NCBI GenBank assembly: GCA_041389725.1
Contig: JAWKRG010000003.1
Location: 1,302,001 to 1,366,000, forward strand
Source: Polyangiaceae bacterium
Lineage (GTDB): Bacteria; Myxococcota_A; Polyangia; Polyangiales; Polyangiaceae
Reading direction: 5' to 3'
DNA length: 64,000 bases
Positions 8,292-16,845 of this stretch are shown one piece after another. Each line of letters starts with the position of its first letter. Within the stretch, counting starts at the first letter, position 1. The notes beneath the pieces are model-generated. The model had not been told where the DNA came from. It searched no databases and saw only the letters and a program-made list of their open reading frames with translations. The translations under genes were made by a program, and so were the position numbers.

Positions 8292-9401
8292 GTGAAACCG
8301 ATCCGAGTCCTGATTGTGGATGACTCGGTCGTGGTCCGACGCTTGCTGTCGGAGATCCTCGCGACGGACCCGGAGATCGACGTCGTGGGTACCGCGGCGA
8401 GCGGCAGCATCGCGCTGGCCAAGATCCCCCAGACGCAACCCGACGTGGTGACTCTCGACGTCGAGATGCCTGACATGAACGGCCTGGATACGCTCTCGGC
8501 GATTCGCAAGGCGCACCCAGACCTGCCAGTCATCATGTTCAGCGCCCTGACGGGATTGGCAGCAGCCACGACGCTCGAAGCCCTCGCACGCGGCGCCACG
8601 GACTACGTGACCAAGCCCACGGCCGTGGGTGGCCGTGAAGGTGCGACCGCCCACATCCGTGAGCAACTGCTGCCGAAGGTGAAAACCCTGGGTGGTGGCG
8701 AAGTCGCTCGTCAGTGGGTCCCCAGTGCGCCTCCACGGGCGCGGGCACTCCCCGCGGTCTTGCCGCCGCCGGCATCCACTCGGGTGGAAGTGCTCGCCGT
8801 GGGCGCTTCGACGGGCGGCCCCAACGCCCTCACCCACTTCTTCTCTCAATTGCCGGCGCACTTTCCCGTTCCCATCGTCGTGGTCCAGCACATGCCGCCA
8901 GTGTTCACCAAGCTCTTCGCCGAGCGCCTCACGGCGGCCTGCGCACTGGAGTTCCACGAGGCCGCCGGCGGGGAGGTGCTGCAACCCGGCAAGGCCTACA
9001 TCGCGCCGGGGGACTACCACATGCGCGTGGTGCGCGACGGCACCGTCACCCGTGTCGAGCTGAACCAAGACGCGCCAGAAAACTCATGCCGTCCGGCAGT
9101 CGACGTCCTCTTTCGTTCCGTCTCCGCTGTGTACGGTGCGGGAACGCTGGCGGTAGTCCTGACTGGCATGGGCCAAGATGGTCTGCGCGGCAGCGAGGCC
9201 ATCCGCGGCACGGGTGGCCAGGTCATCGTCCAAGACGAGGCCAGTTCGGTCGTGTGGGGGATGCCAGGATTCATTGCCAAGGCAGGATTGGCTCAAGCCG
9301 TCCTGCCCCTTGCAGAGCTCAGTGGGGAGGTACTGCGCCGCGTGGCCTTGTCGCGCGTCGTGAACACGTCAACCCCCAACTTGGAGCGTCATGTCTCTTA
9401 G
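8292..9401 (+). CDS. cheB: Chemotaxis protein-glutamate methylesterase CheB
   Basis: Receiver-methylesterase of 369 residues that removes methyl groups from, or deamidates, receptor glutamates. Receiver domain about 1-125 with Asp10-Asp11 and phospho-acceptor Asp56 (TLDVEMPD); linker; catalytic domain about 170-355 with the Ser motif VGASTGGP, the His motif VVVQHMPP and the Asp motif LTGMGQDG. GTG start preceded by GGAGGG in the end of cheY. Overlaps cheR by 11 bases. With CheR it forms the adaptation arm for the two receptors of the locus. Confidence 0.97.
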   Translation: MKPIRVLIVDDSVVVRRLLSEILATDPEIDVVGTAASGSIALAKIPQTQPDVVTLDVEMPDMNGLDTLSAIRKAHPDLPVIMFSALTGLAAATTLEALARGATDYVTKPTAVGGREGATAHIREQLLPKVKTLGGGEVARQWVPSAPPRARALPAVLPPPASTRVEVLAVGASTGGPNALTHFFSQLPAHFPVPIVVVQHMPPVFTKLFAERLTAACALEFHEAAGGEVLQPGKAYIAPGDYHMRVVRDGTVTRVELNQDAPENSCRPAVDVLFRSVSAVYGAGTLAVVLTGMGQDGLRGSEAIRGTGGQVIVQDEASSVVWGMPGFIAKAGLAQAVLPLAELSGEVLRRVALSRVVNTSTPNLERHVS

Positions 9402-10224
9402 TACTCATCAAGCCGACTTCGTCCGTGATCTGGTGTACCGGCGTTCGGCGATCGTTCTGGACGAAACGAAGCACTACTTGATTCAGGCGCGCCTGGAGTC
9501 GCTCGCCGTTCAGGTTGGCTACCAGTCCGTCGGAGAGCTGCTCACGGCTGCCCAGTCGGGCACCCCGGATCTCCACACACGCGTCGTAGAAGCCCTGACG
9601 ACCAACGAAACCTCCTTCTTTCGCGATCGGGCTCCCTTCGAGTGTCTGCGGAAGGACGTCCTGCCCAAAGTCGTGGACGCCCGCGCCAGCAAGCAATCCC
9701 TGACCATCTGGTGCGCTGCCTGCTCTACCGGGCAGGAGCCCTACAGCATCGCCATGATGATCGACGAGCACTTCCCACAGTTGCGCAACTGGTCCGTGAA
9801 GATCCTGGCTACGGACATCTCGGATCAGGTGCTCGAGCGAGCACGCTCGGGCAAGTTCCAACAGCTGGAGGTCAACCGGGGACTGCCTGCGACCCTGCTG
9901 GTCAAGTACTTCACCCGCATCGGAAACCAGTGGCAGATCAAGCAAGAGCTTCGTGACGTGATCGAGTTCTCCAACCTGAACCTGATCGGGGATTGGCGGC
10001 TGCCGCGCACACCCGACATCGTCTTCATTCGCAACGTCCTGATCTATTTCGACGTCGAGACCAAGCGAGGGATCTTGCAGCGCATTCGCAAGACGATGTC
10101 GACGGACGGCGCTCTGTTCTTGGGCGCCGCAGAGACGACGCTGAACGTGGACCCCCACTGGGAGCGAGTGAGCTTCGAGAACACCAGCTACTACCGGATG
10201 ACCGTAAACGGAGTGCAGCGATGA
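9391..10224 (+). CDS. cheR: Chemotaxis protein methyltransferase CheR
   Basis: S-adenosylmethionine-dependent methyltransferase of 277 residues acting on receptor glutamates. The N-terminal helical domain (about 1-75) is followed by the Rossmann methyltransferase domain. TTNETSFFRD is the family signature, WCAACSTGQEPYSIAM the SAM loop, and IVFIRNVLIYFD the catalytic-domain motif. GGAG precedes the ATG at good distance. The start lies inside cheB and the stop overlaps the next start as ATGA. No TPR extension is seen, so this is the plain CheR form. Confidence 0.97.
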   Translation: MSLSTHQADFVRDLVYRRSAIVLDETKHYLIQARLESLAVQVGYQSVGELLTAAQSGTPDLHTRVVEALTTNETSFFRDRAPFECLRKDVLPKVVDARASKQSLTIWCAACSTGQEPYSIAMMIDEHFPQLRNWSVKILATDISDQVLERARSGKFQQLEVNRGLPATLLVKYFTRIGNQWQIKQELRDVIEFSNLNLIGDWRLPRTPDIVFIRNVLIYFDVETKRGILQRIRKTMSTDGALFLGAAETTLNVDPHWERVSFENTSYYRMTVNGVQR

Positions 10225-10727
10225 CAGCCACAGAGACAGACATTGCCGACATCGTCCAGACCGTGACCACGGCCTTCTTTGGGGTCGAAGCCGCGGTCCT
10301 ACCGTCGATTCCACCTCCCCAGCACACGGGCACTTCGGAGATGCTGGTGGGCTGCGTGACGGTGGATGGTGCGTGGCGTGGCGCCGTGACCGTGAGCTGT
10401 CCGCGCCGGCTGGCCACCCGCATCGCCGCCGTGATGTTCGGTTGTGACGAAACCAAAGTGACTCCCGAGTGCTCCCGCGACGCCCTGTGCGAGATGACCA
10501 ACGTCGTTGGCGGCAACATCAAGTCCCTGTTCGCCTCCGTCGCCGATGAAGCCTGCCATCTGTCCCTACCCATCGCCTCTGAGGGAGGCGTCAGCTTTCC
10601 GGGCGCACGGGTCGTTCACCACCTGCGTTTCAACGTCGGCGCGGATACCTTGCGCGTCACCGTGTTGGAGGTCCCCACTTCGCGAGCCCCAGCAGCGGGC
10701 GGAGCACCATGCGAATCTTACTCGTAG
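10221..10727 (+). CDS. cheX: CheX-like chemotaxis phosphatase
   Basis: Small protein of 168 residues matching the CheX/CheC/FliY phosphatase pattern [D/S]-x3-E-x2-N-x22-P: Asp87, Glu91, Asn94 and Pro117 in DALCEMTNVVGGN and LSLPIA. In characterised members the Glu and Asn act on phospho-CheY, so this is probably the phosphatase that ends the signal. The ATG at 10221 overlaps the cheR stop by four bases with GGAG in front. The frame is open further upstream inside cheR, but that stretch is not the gene. Its 3' end overlaps the next gene by 19 bases. Confidence 0.85.
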   Translation: MTATETDIADIVQTVTTAFFGVEAAVLPSIPPPQHTGTSEMLVGCVTVDGAWRGAVTVSCPRRLATRIAAVMFGCDETKVTPECSRDALCEMTNVVGGNIKSLFASVADEACHLSLPIASEGGVSFPGARVVHHLRFNVGADTLRVTVLEVPTSRAPAAGGAPCESYS

Positions 10728-11836
10728 ACCGCGATCTCGGGGATCTAACCCGAGTGCATTCGGCCCTGCGCGAGCTGGGGCACGACGTGGTGACGGCAAA
10801 GACCGAGCGTGAAGCGAGTCAGCGACTCTCCGCAGGCTTACCCGAAGTCGTGTTGGTCGACGGCAAGCTGCCGCCGGCGGACACGCTGAGTTTCGTCAAG
10901 GAAGTGCGAAGTCGCTCCGCCGATCACTACGTCTACGTCTACTTGCTCAATCGGGCCCTGCCCGAGGCGCATCTGGAAGCGGCGTATCTGGCAGGCTGCG
11001 ACGGGGAAATCCCCAAACCCACCACCTTGGCACAGCTCCGTTCGCGCCTACTCGTCGCGGAACGGCTACTGCCACGCTTGGGCGTAGGTGCGTCAAAGAG
11101 CGCAGAGGCCGCAGCACCTGACGCATCAGCACCCGCGCAGGAAGCCAGCGGCGCTCGCAGTCTGGCCGAGGCCCCGGCGGACTCCCCGCTGGCGGCGGTG
11201 ACGAGCTCGAACGTCTGGCGCTCGACGCCGCACGAGTTCCAGAACGTGGCGGGGACCTTCCTGATGCTGCCGGTCTCCGCATCCCATACGGATGCGGACC
11301 TCTCGGGACTGCGAGTGACCGCGGGCATCGTGCTGTCCAATCCCGAGCTCCAGCTGGAGATGCGCGTGGCGCTCGGTGTCGACGCGGCGAGCGCCGAGGC
11401 CCTGACCGTGCACTTGTTCGGCGAAGACTCCGCCGAACTCGAGGGCGACATGCTGGGCGAGCTGGCCAACATGTTCATGGGTGGCTTGAAGGACGGCTTC
11501 TCTCGTGAGTCTCTCGCCTTCACAGGCGGGCTACCGGAGAATTTCGAACCCGGAGCTTTCCTCGACTACACGAAGAATTGTCAGATTGTGGAAGGGTTCG
11601 TGCTCGTGGCGGAGGGGGCACGCATCGCCATACGCGTCGGCGTCAGCTCGAAGAAGAACCAGTCCGTGGGCGCCGCTGGCCTACGCGAGGGGATGGTATT
11701 GGCCAAGGACGTGTTCAACGCACGTGGCATGTTGCTGGTGACCGCGGGAACGCGCCTTTCCAGCACGATGGCCGACCGACTCCGGCAGGCTTTGCCTGCC
11801 AAGCAAACCGTGGAAGTAGCCCCGGGGGTAGGATGA
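10709..11836 (+). CDS. Receiver-CheX fusion protein
   Basis: Protein of 375 residues. Residues 1-120 are a receiver domain with Asp7, Asp9, Asp51 (LVDGKLP) and Lys103 (EIPKPTT). After an Ala-rich linker comes a CheX-like domain (about 175-320) with Asp247, Glu251, Asn254 and Pro276, again the exact phosphatase pattern. The C-terminus (GMVLAKDVFNARGMLLVTAGTRL) resembles a short segment common in HDOD and HD-GYP proteins. It could be a phosphatase switched by its own receiver, or a phosphate sink. GGAG precedes the ATG; the stop overlaps the HDOD start as ATGA. Confidence 0.8.
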   Translation: MRILLVDRDLGDLTRVHSALRELGHDVVTAKTEREASQRLSAGLPEVVLVDGKLPPADTLSFVKEVRSRSADHYVYVYLLNRALPEAHLEAAYLAGCDGEIPKPTTLAQLRSRLLVAERLLPRLGVGASKSAEAAAPDASAPAQEASGARSLAEAPADSPLAAVTSSNVWRSTPHEFQNVAGTFLMLPVSASHTDADLSGLRVTAGIVLSNPELQLEMRVALGVDAASAEALTVHLFGEDSAELEGDMLGELANMFMGGLKDGFSRESLAFTGGLPENFEPGAFLDYTKNCQIVEGFVLVAEGARIAIRVGVSSKKNQSVGAAGLREGMVLAKDVFNARGMLLVTAGTRLSSTMADRLRQALPAKQTVEVAPGVG

Positions 11837-13002
11837 CGACGAATATCTCGTGTATCGGAACGCAAGACACGCTGACGCATGTGAAAAAGGTTCTGGCCGA
11901 AGCCGGCGGGGACTGGAAGGTCGAAGGTGCCGAAAGCGCCGACGCCGTCCTGGCGCGTGCGGCGAGCGGAGACGTTCACATTGCCCTCGCTGAGTCCAAC
12001 AGCTCGAGTGTGGACGCAGGAGCGCTATTCAACCAACTGCGAGAGCGCCACCCAGGCGTGATTCGCCTCGCCTACTCCGTGGGTGTCGCCAACAACGCGG
12101 CGCCGGCAGCGGCCCAGCGCGTGATCTGCTCGCGGGAATCCACAGAGCAACTCGTGACGCTGCTGGAGCGTGCTGCGCTCCTGCATGGCGCCATGAACTC
12201 CGAGCGCCTGACGGAGATCATAGGCGCTCTGGACCGACTGCCGTCAGTCCCGTCGACCTATCACGAGCTCAACCAGGCGGCGGCAAAGCCCGACACCAGC
12301 ATGCAGGATCTCGCCGCCATCGTGCAGAAGGACCCCGCCCTGAGCTTGAAGGTTCTGCAGATGGCGAACTCCGCCCGTTTCGGTGTGTCGCGCCGCCTGG
12401 CGAGCATTCCCGAAGCGGTCACCTATCTGGGAATCAATCCCATCAAGGGACTGGTACTTTCCGCGCACGTGTTCATGGCTTTCGAGACGGAAGCGCCGCG
12501 CGGATTCTCTCTGGAGGCCTTCCAGTCCTACTCCACCAAGGTGGCCGGCTTGGCGCAGAAGTTCGTTGCCAAGCGAGGCTTGGGCGACGCGGCCTTCGCT
12601 GCGGGGCTGCTGCACGACATCGGCAAGTTGATCTTGGCCGTGCGACACCCGGAAGCGTCGGCCGCTGCGCTACAACGTGCCACCGAAACCGGCGAGACCG
12701 TCAGCGATGTGGAGCGCGACGTGTTTGGCGTCACCCACGCGGAGGTGGGGACGTATTTGCTCAGCACCTGGGGCCTACCGCTGGAGCTGATGGAGGTCGT
12801 GGCTTTTCACCACACGCCCAGCGTCGTGCAGAAGGGTGAGCGTGAAGTGCTGGCCGCGGTGCACGCGGCAGATCTGCTGACGGGGGTCTACGCCTGCGGC
12901 GAGCCCGAGCGGGAGTTCGACGAGACCTTTCTCCGCCGCACGGGATTCGACTCGATGATCCCCAACTGGCGAAAGCTAGCCGAGCAAGCCGCCAACGGCT
13001 GA
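11833..13002 (+). CDS. HDOD-domain signalling protein
   Basis: Protein of 389 residues, last gene of the chemosensory operon. The first ~120 residues resemble a degenerate receiver without the acidic pocket. The HDOD domain covers about 135-335: LPSVPSTYHELNQ, IVQKDPALSLKVLQMANSA and the retained His-Asp pair in GLLHDIGKLIL. HDOD proteins are metal-independent relatives of HD-GYP proteins and usually serve as signalling scaffolds. Its position suggests it is an output of the Che pathway. The ATG at 11833 overlaps the previous stop; the frame is open upstream but inside another gene. Confidence 0.88.
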   Translation: MTTNISCIGTQDTLTHVKKVLAEAGGDWKVEGAESADAVLARAASGDVHIALAESNSSSVDAGALFNQLRERHPGVIRLAYSVGVANNAAPAAAQRVICSRESTEQLVTLLERAALLHGAMNSERLTEIIGALDRLPSVPSTYHELNQAAAKPDTSMQDLAAIVQKDPALSLKVLQMANSARFGVSRRLASIPEAVTYLGINPIKGLVLSAHVFMAFETEAPRGFSLEAFQSYSTKVAGLAQKFVAKRGLGDAAFAAGLLHDIGKLILAVRHPEASAAALQRATETGETVSDVERDVFGVTHAEVGTYLLSTWGLPLELMEVVAFHHTPSVVQKGEREVLAAVHAADLLTGVYACGEPEREFDETFLRRTGFDSMIPNWRKLAEQAANG

Positions 13003-13024
13003 GGCTGACGCGGAGCACGTGGCC

Positions 13025-13038
13025 GGGCGCGGACGCCC
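13025..13038. terminator. Possible short hairpin between convergent genes
   Basis: GGGCG and CGCCC pair around a CGGA loop in the 36 bases between the HDOD gene and the OmpA-like gene. There is no T-tract, so terminator function is only a guess. Confidence 0.2.
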
Positions 13039-13848
13039 CTAGATGAGCGACTTGAGGTCGAGCATCTCCTCGACGTTCGGCATCAGGATGAGCTCGACGC
13101 GACGATTCTTGCCACGGCCTGCCGGCGTGTCGTTTGCCACTATCGGATCGGTCTCGCCGTAGCCCGACGCGCTCCAATGACCAGCGTCTAGACCGCCACC
13201 CCCGTCCTTGGCATCGGCAGCGGTGATCAAGAACACCAACACCTGGCGCGAACGCATCAGGGAGAGTCCCCAGTTGTCGTGGAACTCTTCTGCCGCGCGA
13301 CGCAGAGGCTGATTATCCGTGTGTCCTGCGACCTGGTAGTGGCGATCTTTCAAAGTCTCGTCGCCGCGGATCACTTCTGCCACTTGGAGCAAAATCTTCT
13401 TTCCGTCTTTCTTCAGCGCATCGCTCCCGGACCCGAAGAGAACGTCACCCGGCAGGGAGATCACCATGCGGTTGTTTCGAATCTGGACGTTCAGTCCCAG
13501 ATTGGTCAGCTTCTCCAGCTTCTTGCGCAGTGCTTCGAAGCGCGCCTTGATGCGCTCCAGAGTCTGTGCGCGCAGGCGATACTCTTCCAAGGCCGCCTTC
13601 ATCTGCTCGATGTTCTTTGACAGTTCCTCTTTGGCTGTACCTTCGGCGCTGAGCTTCACGCCCATTTTTTCGAGTTCTGCGTTCAGGTTTCGCACTCGAT
13701 CGCGCTCTTTCGCCAGCTCTTGCTCGAGGGAGGCGTTCTTCTGGGACAGAGCGTCGTACTTGGCCAGCTGTGCCTGCCACTCGTCTTCGGAGTAGCCACA
13801 ACCCAAAGCGGTGAGCAACGTGAGGAATATGACGGCGGGCTTCAGCAT
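13039..13848 (-). CDS. OmpA/MotB-like peptidoglycan-binding lipoprotein
   Basis: Outer-membrane-anchored protein of 269 residues. The signal peptide ends in the lipobox LTALGC. A long coiled coil follows (about 25-125), then an OmpA C-terminal domain that binds peptidoglycan: segments ISLPGDVLFGSGSDALK, VAGHTDNQPLR, NWGLSLMRSRQV, ASGYGETDPI and NRRVELILMP. Start at 13848 because it opens the signal peptide and has AAGGAA in front; the frame continues upstream to 14022 but would place the signal peptide internally. It diverges from the PEGA-type gene at 14001. It probably tethers the outer membrane to the wall; a motor-stator role is less likely without an inner-membrane helix. Confidence 0.9.
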   Translation of the reverse strand: MLKPAVIFLTLLTALGCGYSEDEWQAQLAKYDALSQKNASLEQELAKERDRVRNLNAELEKMGVKLSAEGTAKEELSKNIEQMKAALEEYRLRAQTLERIKARFEALRKKLEKLTNLGLNVQIRNNRMVISLPGDVLFGSGSDALKKDGKKILLQVAEVIRGDETLKDRHYQVAGHTDNQPLRRAAEEFHDNWGLSLMRSRQVLVFLITAADAKDGGGGLDAGHWSASGYGETDPIVANDTPAGRGKNRRVELILMPNVEEMLDLKSLI

Positions 13849-13986
13849 GGTCTGTTCCTTTCCGCAGCCCCAGGAGTCGGCGCCAGGACTCGGTCGCGGG
13901 GCGCCGGCAGCATGCCAGATTTGGACCTCGGCAGAAGGGGTAATTGCCATTGGATCCGGGCGCTGTGAGTCCCTGCGGAAGTGAGC

Positions 13987-13992
13987 TATTCT
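13987..13992 (+). promoter_or_regulatory. -10-like TATTCT before the PEGA-type gene
   Basis: TATTCT ends 8 nt before the ATG at 14001. No clear -35 is seen. With no Shine-Dalgarno present, the message may start at or near the ATG. Confidence 0.3.
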
Positions 13993-14000
13993 GTAGGCTG

Positions 14001-15005
14001 ATGCGGCGCTGGGGATGGTCAAGTCGGCTCGTTTGCTGCTTGCTTTGCGTGGGCGTGGCGACGGCTAGCGTGGCGCCATCGGCTCAGGCTGCGCCCGACA
14101 AGAAGGCTCTTTCCCAAGCACGCAAGAAGTTCCAGCGCGCTACCGAGCTGGAGCAAGCCGGCAACTTCACCTCGGCCCTGACCCTGTTTCGGGAGGTCGG
14201 CGAAGTGAAGATGACTCCCCAAGTCAGGTTCCACATTGCCTTCTGCGAAGCCAAGCTCGGCAAGTTGGTGGCAGCCCTCGGGGGCTACGAACTCGCGATG
14301 TCCGAGGCGGCCAGCGTGGGGCCCGGGTTCGAGAAGGAAGTGTCCGCGGCCATCGACGACCTCAAGGCGGCCATCCCAAAACTGGTGTTGAAGCGCGGTG
14401 AGGGTGCCGCCGCCGCCAGCGTCGAGCTCGATGGCGTTGCGTTGGGTGAGGCATCCATCGAAAAGGAGATGCCCGTCGACCCTGGTCCCCATCTGATCGA
14501 AGCAAAGCTGGGCAACCAGGTTCTCTTCTCCGAAACGGTCAAGTTGGCAGAGGGGGAAACCCGGGCGGTGGATATCGTCGTGCAACGCGACGCAGTTCCA
14601 CCACCGGAAACGACTGCCACGCCATCACCCGAGACCACTTCCGACACCAGCACCGAATCCCCTTCGCGCCTTGCTCCGATCCTGATCGGCAGCGTTGGCA
14701 TCGCGGCCCTTGCGGCGTCGGGAGTGTTCTACGTCTTGCGCAACGATGCCATCAACGAGCTGGATGACGCCTGCGGCCCCAACCGAGACAATTGCCCAGC
14801 CTCGAGTGAAGGCACCTACGACGACGCGAAGCGATACAATACCTTCTCGCAAGTTGCCCTCGGCGTCGGCATCGTGGGGCTCGCCACGGCGACCACCTTG
14901 TGGCTGACGGCGGGGTCCCCATCGAAGCCAGCGAAAGCCCAGCTCGGACTCACGCCGAGCGCCCCGGGCAGCGACGTGGGCCTCGCGGTATCAGGACGCT
15001 TCTGA
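14001..15005 (+). CDS. Exported TPR/PEGA-type protein with C-terminal membrane segment
   Basis: Protein of 334 residues. A signal peptide (CCLLCVGVATASVAPSAQAA) is followed by a TPR-like helical part (about 35-120), then a PEGA-like β-domain (SVELDGVALGEASIEKEMPVD, GPHLIEAKL). A Pro/Thr-rich spacer leads to one hydrophobic helix (LAPILIGSVGIAALAASGVFYVL) and a second near VALGVGIVGLATATTLWLTA. This architecture is frequent in Polyangiales beside Ser/Thr kinases, as here, but its function is not known. The start was placed at 14001 rather than at the upstream in-frame Met at 13944 because only the former begins a good signal peptide. Confidence 0.8.
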   Translation: MRRWGWSSRLVCCLLCVGVATASVAPSAQAAPDKKALSQARKKFQRATELEQAGNFTSALTLFREVGEVKMTPQVRFHIAFCEAKLGKLVAALGGYELAMSEAASVGPGFEKEVSAAIDDLKAAIPKLVLKRGEGAAAASVELDGVALGEASIEKEMPVDPGPHLIEAKLGNQVLFSETVKLAEGETRAVDIVVQRDAVPPPETTATPSPETTSDTSTESPSRLAPILIGSVGIAALAASGVFYVLRNDAINELDDACGPNRDNCPASSEGTYDDAKRYNTFSQVALGVGIVGLATATTLWLTAGSPSKPAKAQLGLTPSAPGSDVGLAVSGRF

Positions 15006-15028
15006 GCGGCTGAGTACCCCGCCAAGAC

Positions 15029-16750
15029 TCAAAACCCTGGGTCGTGACGCCAGTTGGATTTGGGTGACGTCGGTTTCGCCGTTGGCTTTGGGCTTGCCGG
15101 ACTTGCGTTCGTCACTTTGCCTCGTTGAGGCGGCGTAGGTTGCGACGGCGGCAGCGACGGCGCCTCATCGATCGATGCGACGGGTGGCGCAGAAGCCATT
15201 GGACTGGCGCTCGGAGCGTCGGCTGCAGATGGCGCCAGGGACGCGGCGGACACCGCGGCAGGGGCCACCTTTCCTTCCGTGGTCGCAGACTCGTCTTTCG
15301 GAGACTCGACGCGCTCCGCTCGCTGTCGCCAAACCAGAATGGCCGCGGCGAGGGCGCCCGACAGTAGCAGAGCGAAAAGGCTCAGGATCAGCTTGCGTCC
15401 TCCGCCTCCGGTCGCGGGCGGTGCGCTGACGGGTGGTAGCTCCGCCGGCAGCGGCGCATCCTGCGTGGGCGACGTTCCACCCGGGCTCGAGAAGGGACTG
15501 CTTGCGAGGGGAGACGAGGGAATTCCGGGCGAGCTCCATTCCGGCGCACTGCGCTCGGGCCAGGGATCCCCAGCGGCATGGCGCATACCGGAAACAGGCC
15601 CCGAAACCGATAGCGGTCCCGAGGAACTCAGATCAGACGTCGAGCCCGTCGGTTTCGGCGAATTGGCGCCGAGCAAGCTGCGCAGGGGAACGCGGCTCTC
15701 GGCGCGGCTGTCTGCTGCCGCCAAGGCGACCTGGATCGCTTTCTGCTGCGTTTCGCGGCGCTCACCGAAAAGCCCGCGCACGAAGCTCGCCACTTCCTCG
15801 TCGGTGCTGGCACGCATCGAACTCGGCAGCGCGTGATCCAGCGCGCGCAGCATGTCGTTGGCAGTCGCAAACCTCTTGGACGCATCCTTCGCCAACGCTT
15901 GCAGCACCACGCGTTCGAGGGACGCCGGATAGCCGGGAATCAACTTGCGCGGCGGCGTGGGCGGCGTGGGCGCGCAGATGTTGTACATCGTCGCCGCTTC
16001 GGACTCCTTGCGGAACGGATGTCGCCCGGTGGTGATGGCGTAGAGCACGATGCCCATGGCGAAGACGTCGACCCGTCGGTCGATCCCCTCGTCGCGGATC
16101 TGCTCCGGGGCCATGTAGGCGATCTTGCCCTTGACTTTGCCCGCTGCGGTCGAGCCATCCCCCAGGGCCGTCGCCTTGGCGACGCCGAAATCGACGACCT
16201 TCGCAACGCCGTCGTAGGTCACCAAGATGTTTTGGGGAGAGATGTCTCGGTGAACCAAGCCCACGAGCTGCCCCCCGGCATCCTTGAGTTCGTGGGCGGC
16301 GTGGAGGCCTGCCAAGCTCTGACTGACGATTCGAACGGCAACGTTCAAGGGAACGCCGCCACTCTTGCGCGCAGAGCGCAGCAATTCGTGAAGCGGAACG
16401 CCATCGATCCACTCCATGACCAGGTAGAGCACGTCGTCTTGCTCCCCCAGGTCCAAGATCTCGACGATGTGGGGATGACGAATCTGTGAGGCGAGTGCCG
16501 CTTCGTCGAGAAACATCTGCTCGAACTGCGCGTCGTCGCTCAGCCGCGGCAGCATCGTCTTGATGGCGACGATTTTCTGGAAGCCGCGCGTCCCTCGCAG
16601 GCGTGCCGCCCACACCATGGCCATCCCGCCCGATGCCAGCGGCATGAGCAGGTCGTAGCGACCCAGAACGTGGCGAGCCCCAATGTCGCCGGCGACCGGC
16701 GGATTGTCCTCGGAAGACAAGTCAGCCACGTTCTCTCCCACGACCGTCAT
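15029..16750 (-). CDS. Eukaryote-type serine/threonine protein kinase, single-pass membrane
   Basis: Kinase of 573 residues. The catalytic domain spans about 30-300: glycine-rich loop LASGGMAMVW, Lys64 (VAIK), Glu83, the catalytic loop HRDISPQN (Asp169, Asn174), DFG at 187-189 and the MAPEQ motif. All catalytic residues are present. A Ser/Pro-rich juxtamembrane region follows, then one helix (LILSLFALLLSGALAAAILVW) and a Pro/Ala/Ser-rich external tail. No PASTA or other sensor domain is recognised. The start MTVVGEN was preferred over a frame that opens 45 bases upstream. The C-terminus is convergent with the PEGA-type gene. Confidence 0.95.
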   Translation of the reverse strand: MTVVGENVADLSSEDNPPVAGDIGARHVLGRYDLLMPLASGGMAMVWAARLRGTRGFQKIVAIKTMLPRLSDDAQFEQMFLDEAALASQIRHPHIVEILDLGEQDDVLYLVMEWIDGVPLHELLRSARKSGGVPLNVAVRIVSQSLAGLHAAHELKDAGGQLVGLVHRDISPQNILVTYDGVAKVVDFGVAKATALGDGSTAAGKVKGKIAYMAPEQIRDEGIDRRVDVFAMGIVLYAITTGRHPFRKESEAATMYNICAPTPPTPPRKLIPGYPASLERVVLQALAKDASKRFATANDMLRALDHALPSSMRASTDEEVASFVRGLFGERRETQQKAIQVALAAADSRAESRVPLRSLLGANSPKPTGSTSDLSSSGPLSVSGPVSGMRHAAGDPWPERSAPEWSSPGIPSSPLASSPFSSPGGTSPTQDAPLPAELPPVSAPPATGGGGRKLILSLFALLLSGALAAAILVWRQRAERVESPKDESATTEGKVAPAAVSAASLAPSAADAPSASPMASAPPVASIDEAPSLPPSQPTPPQRGKVTNASPASPKPTAKPTSPKSNWRHDPGF

Positions 16751-16845
16751 TGTCCCCCAGGGCGCTCTGCAAATCCACGGAGCGTGAGGCGACACTGTAG
16801 GCGCGGAACCGACACCCCAGGCTGCGCCCCAGATCCGCCCGGGTT

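Noticed and set aside
9993..10220. Upstream extension of the CheX-like gene
   Set aside because: It lies inside cheR in another frame. The ATG at 10221 has GGAG and the usual 4-base overlap.
13039..13848. MotB-type flagellar stator
   Set aside because: The protein is a lipoprotein with a coiled coil and lacks the inner-membrane helix with its Asp; no motA is present.
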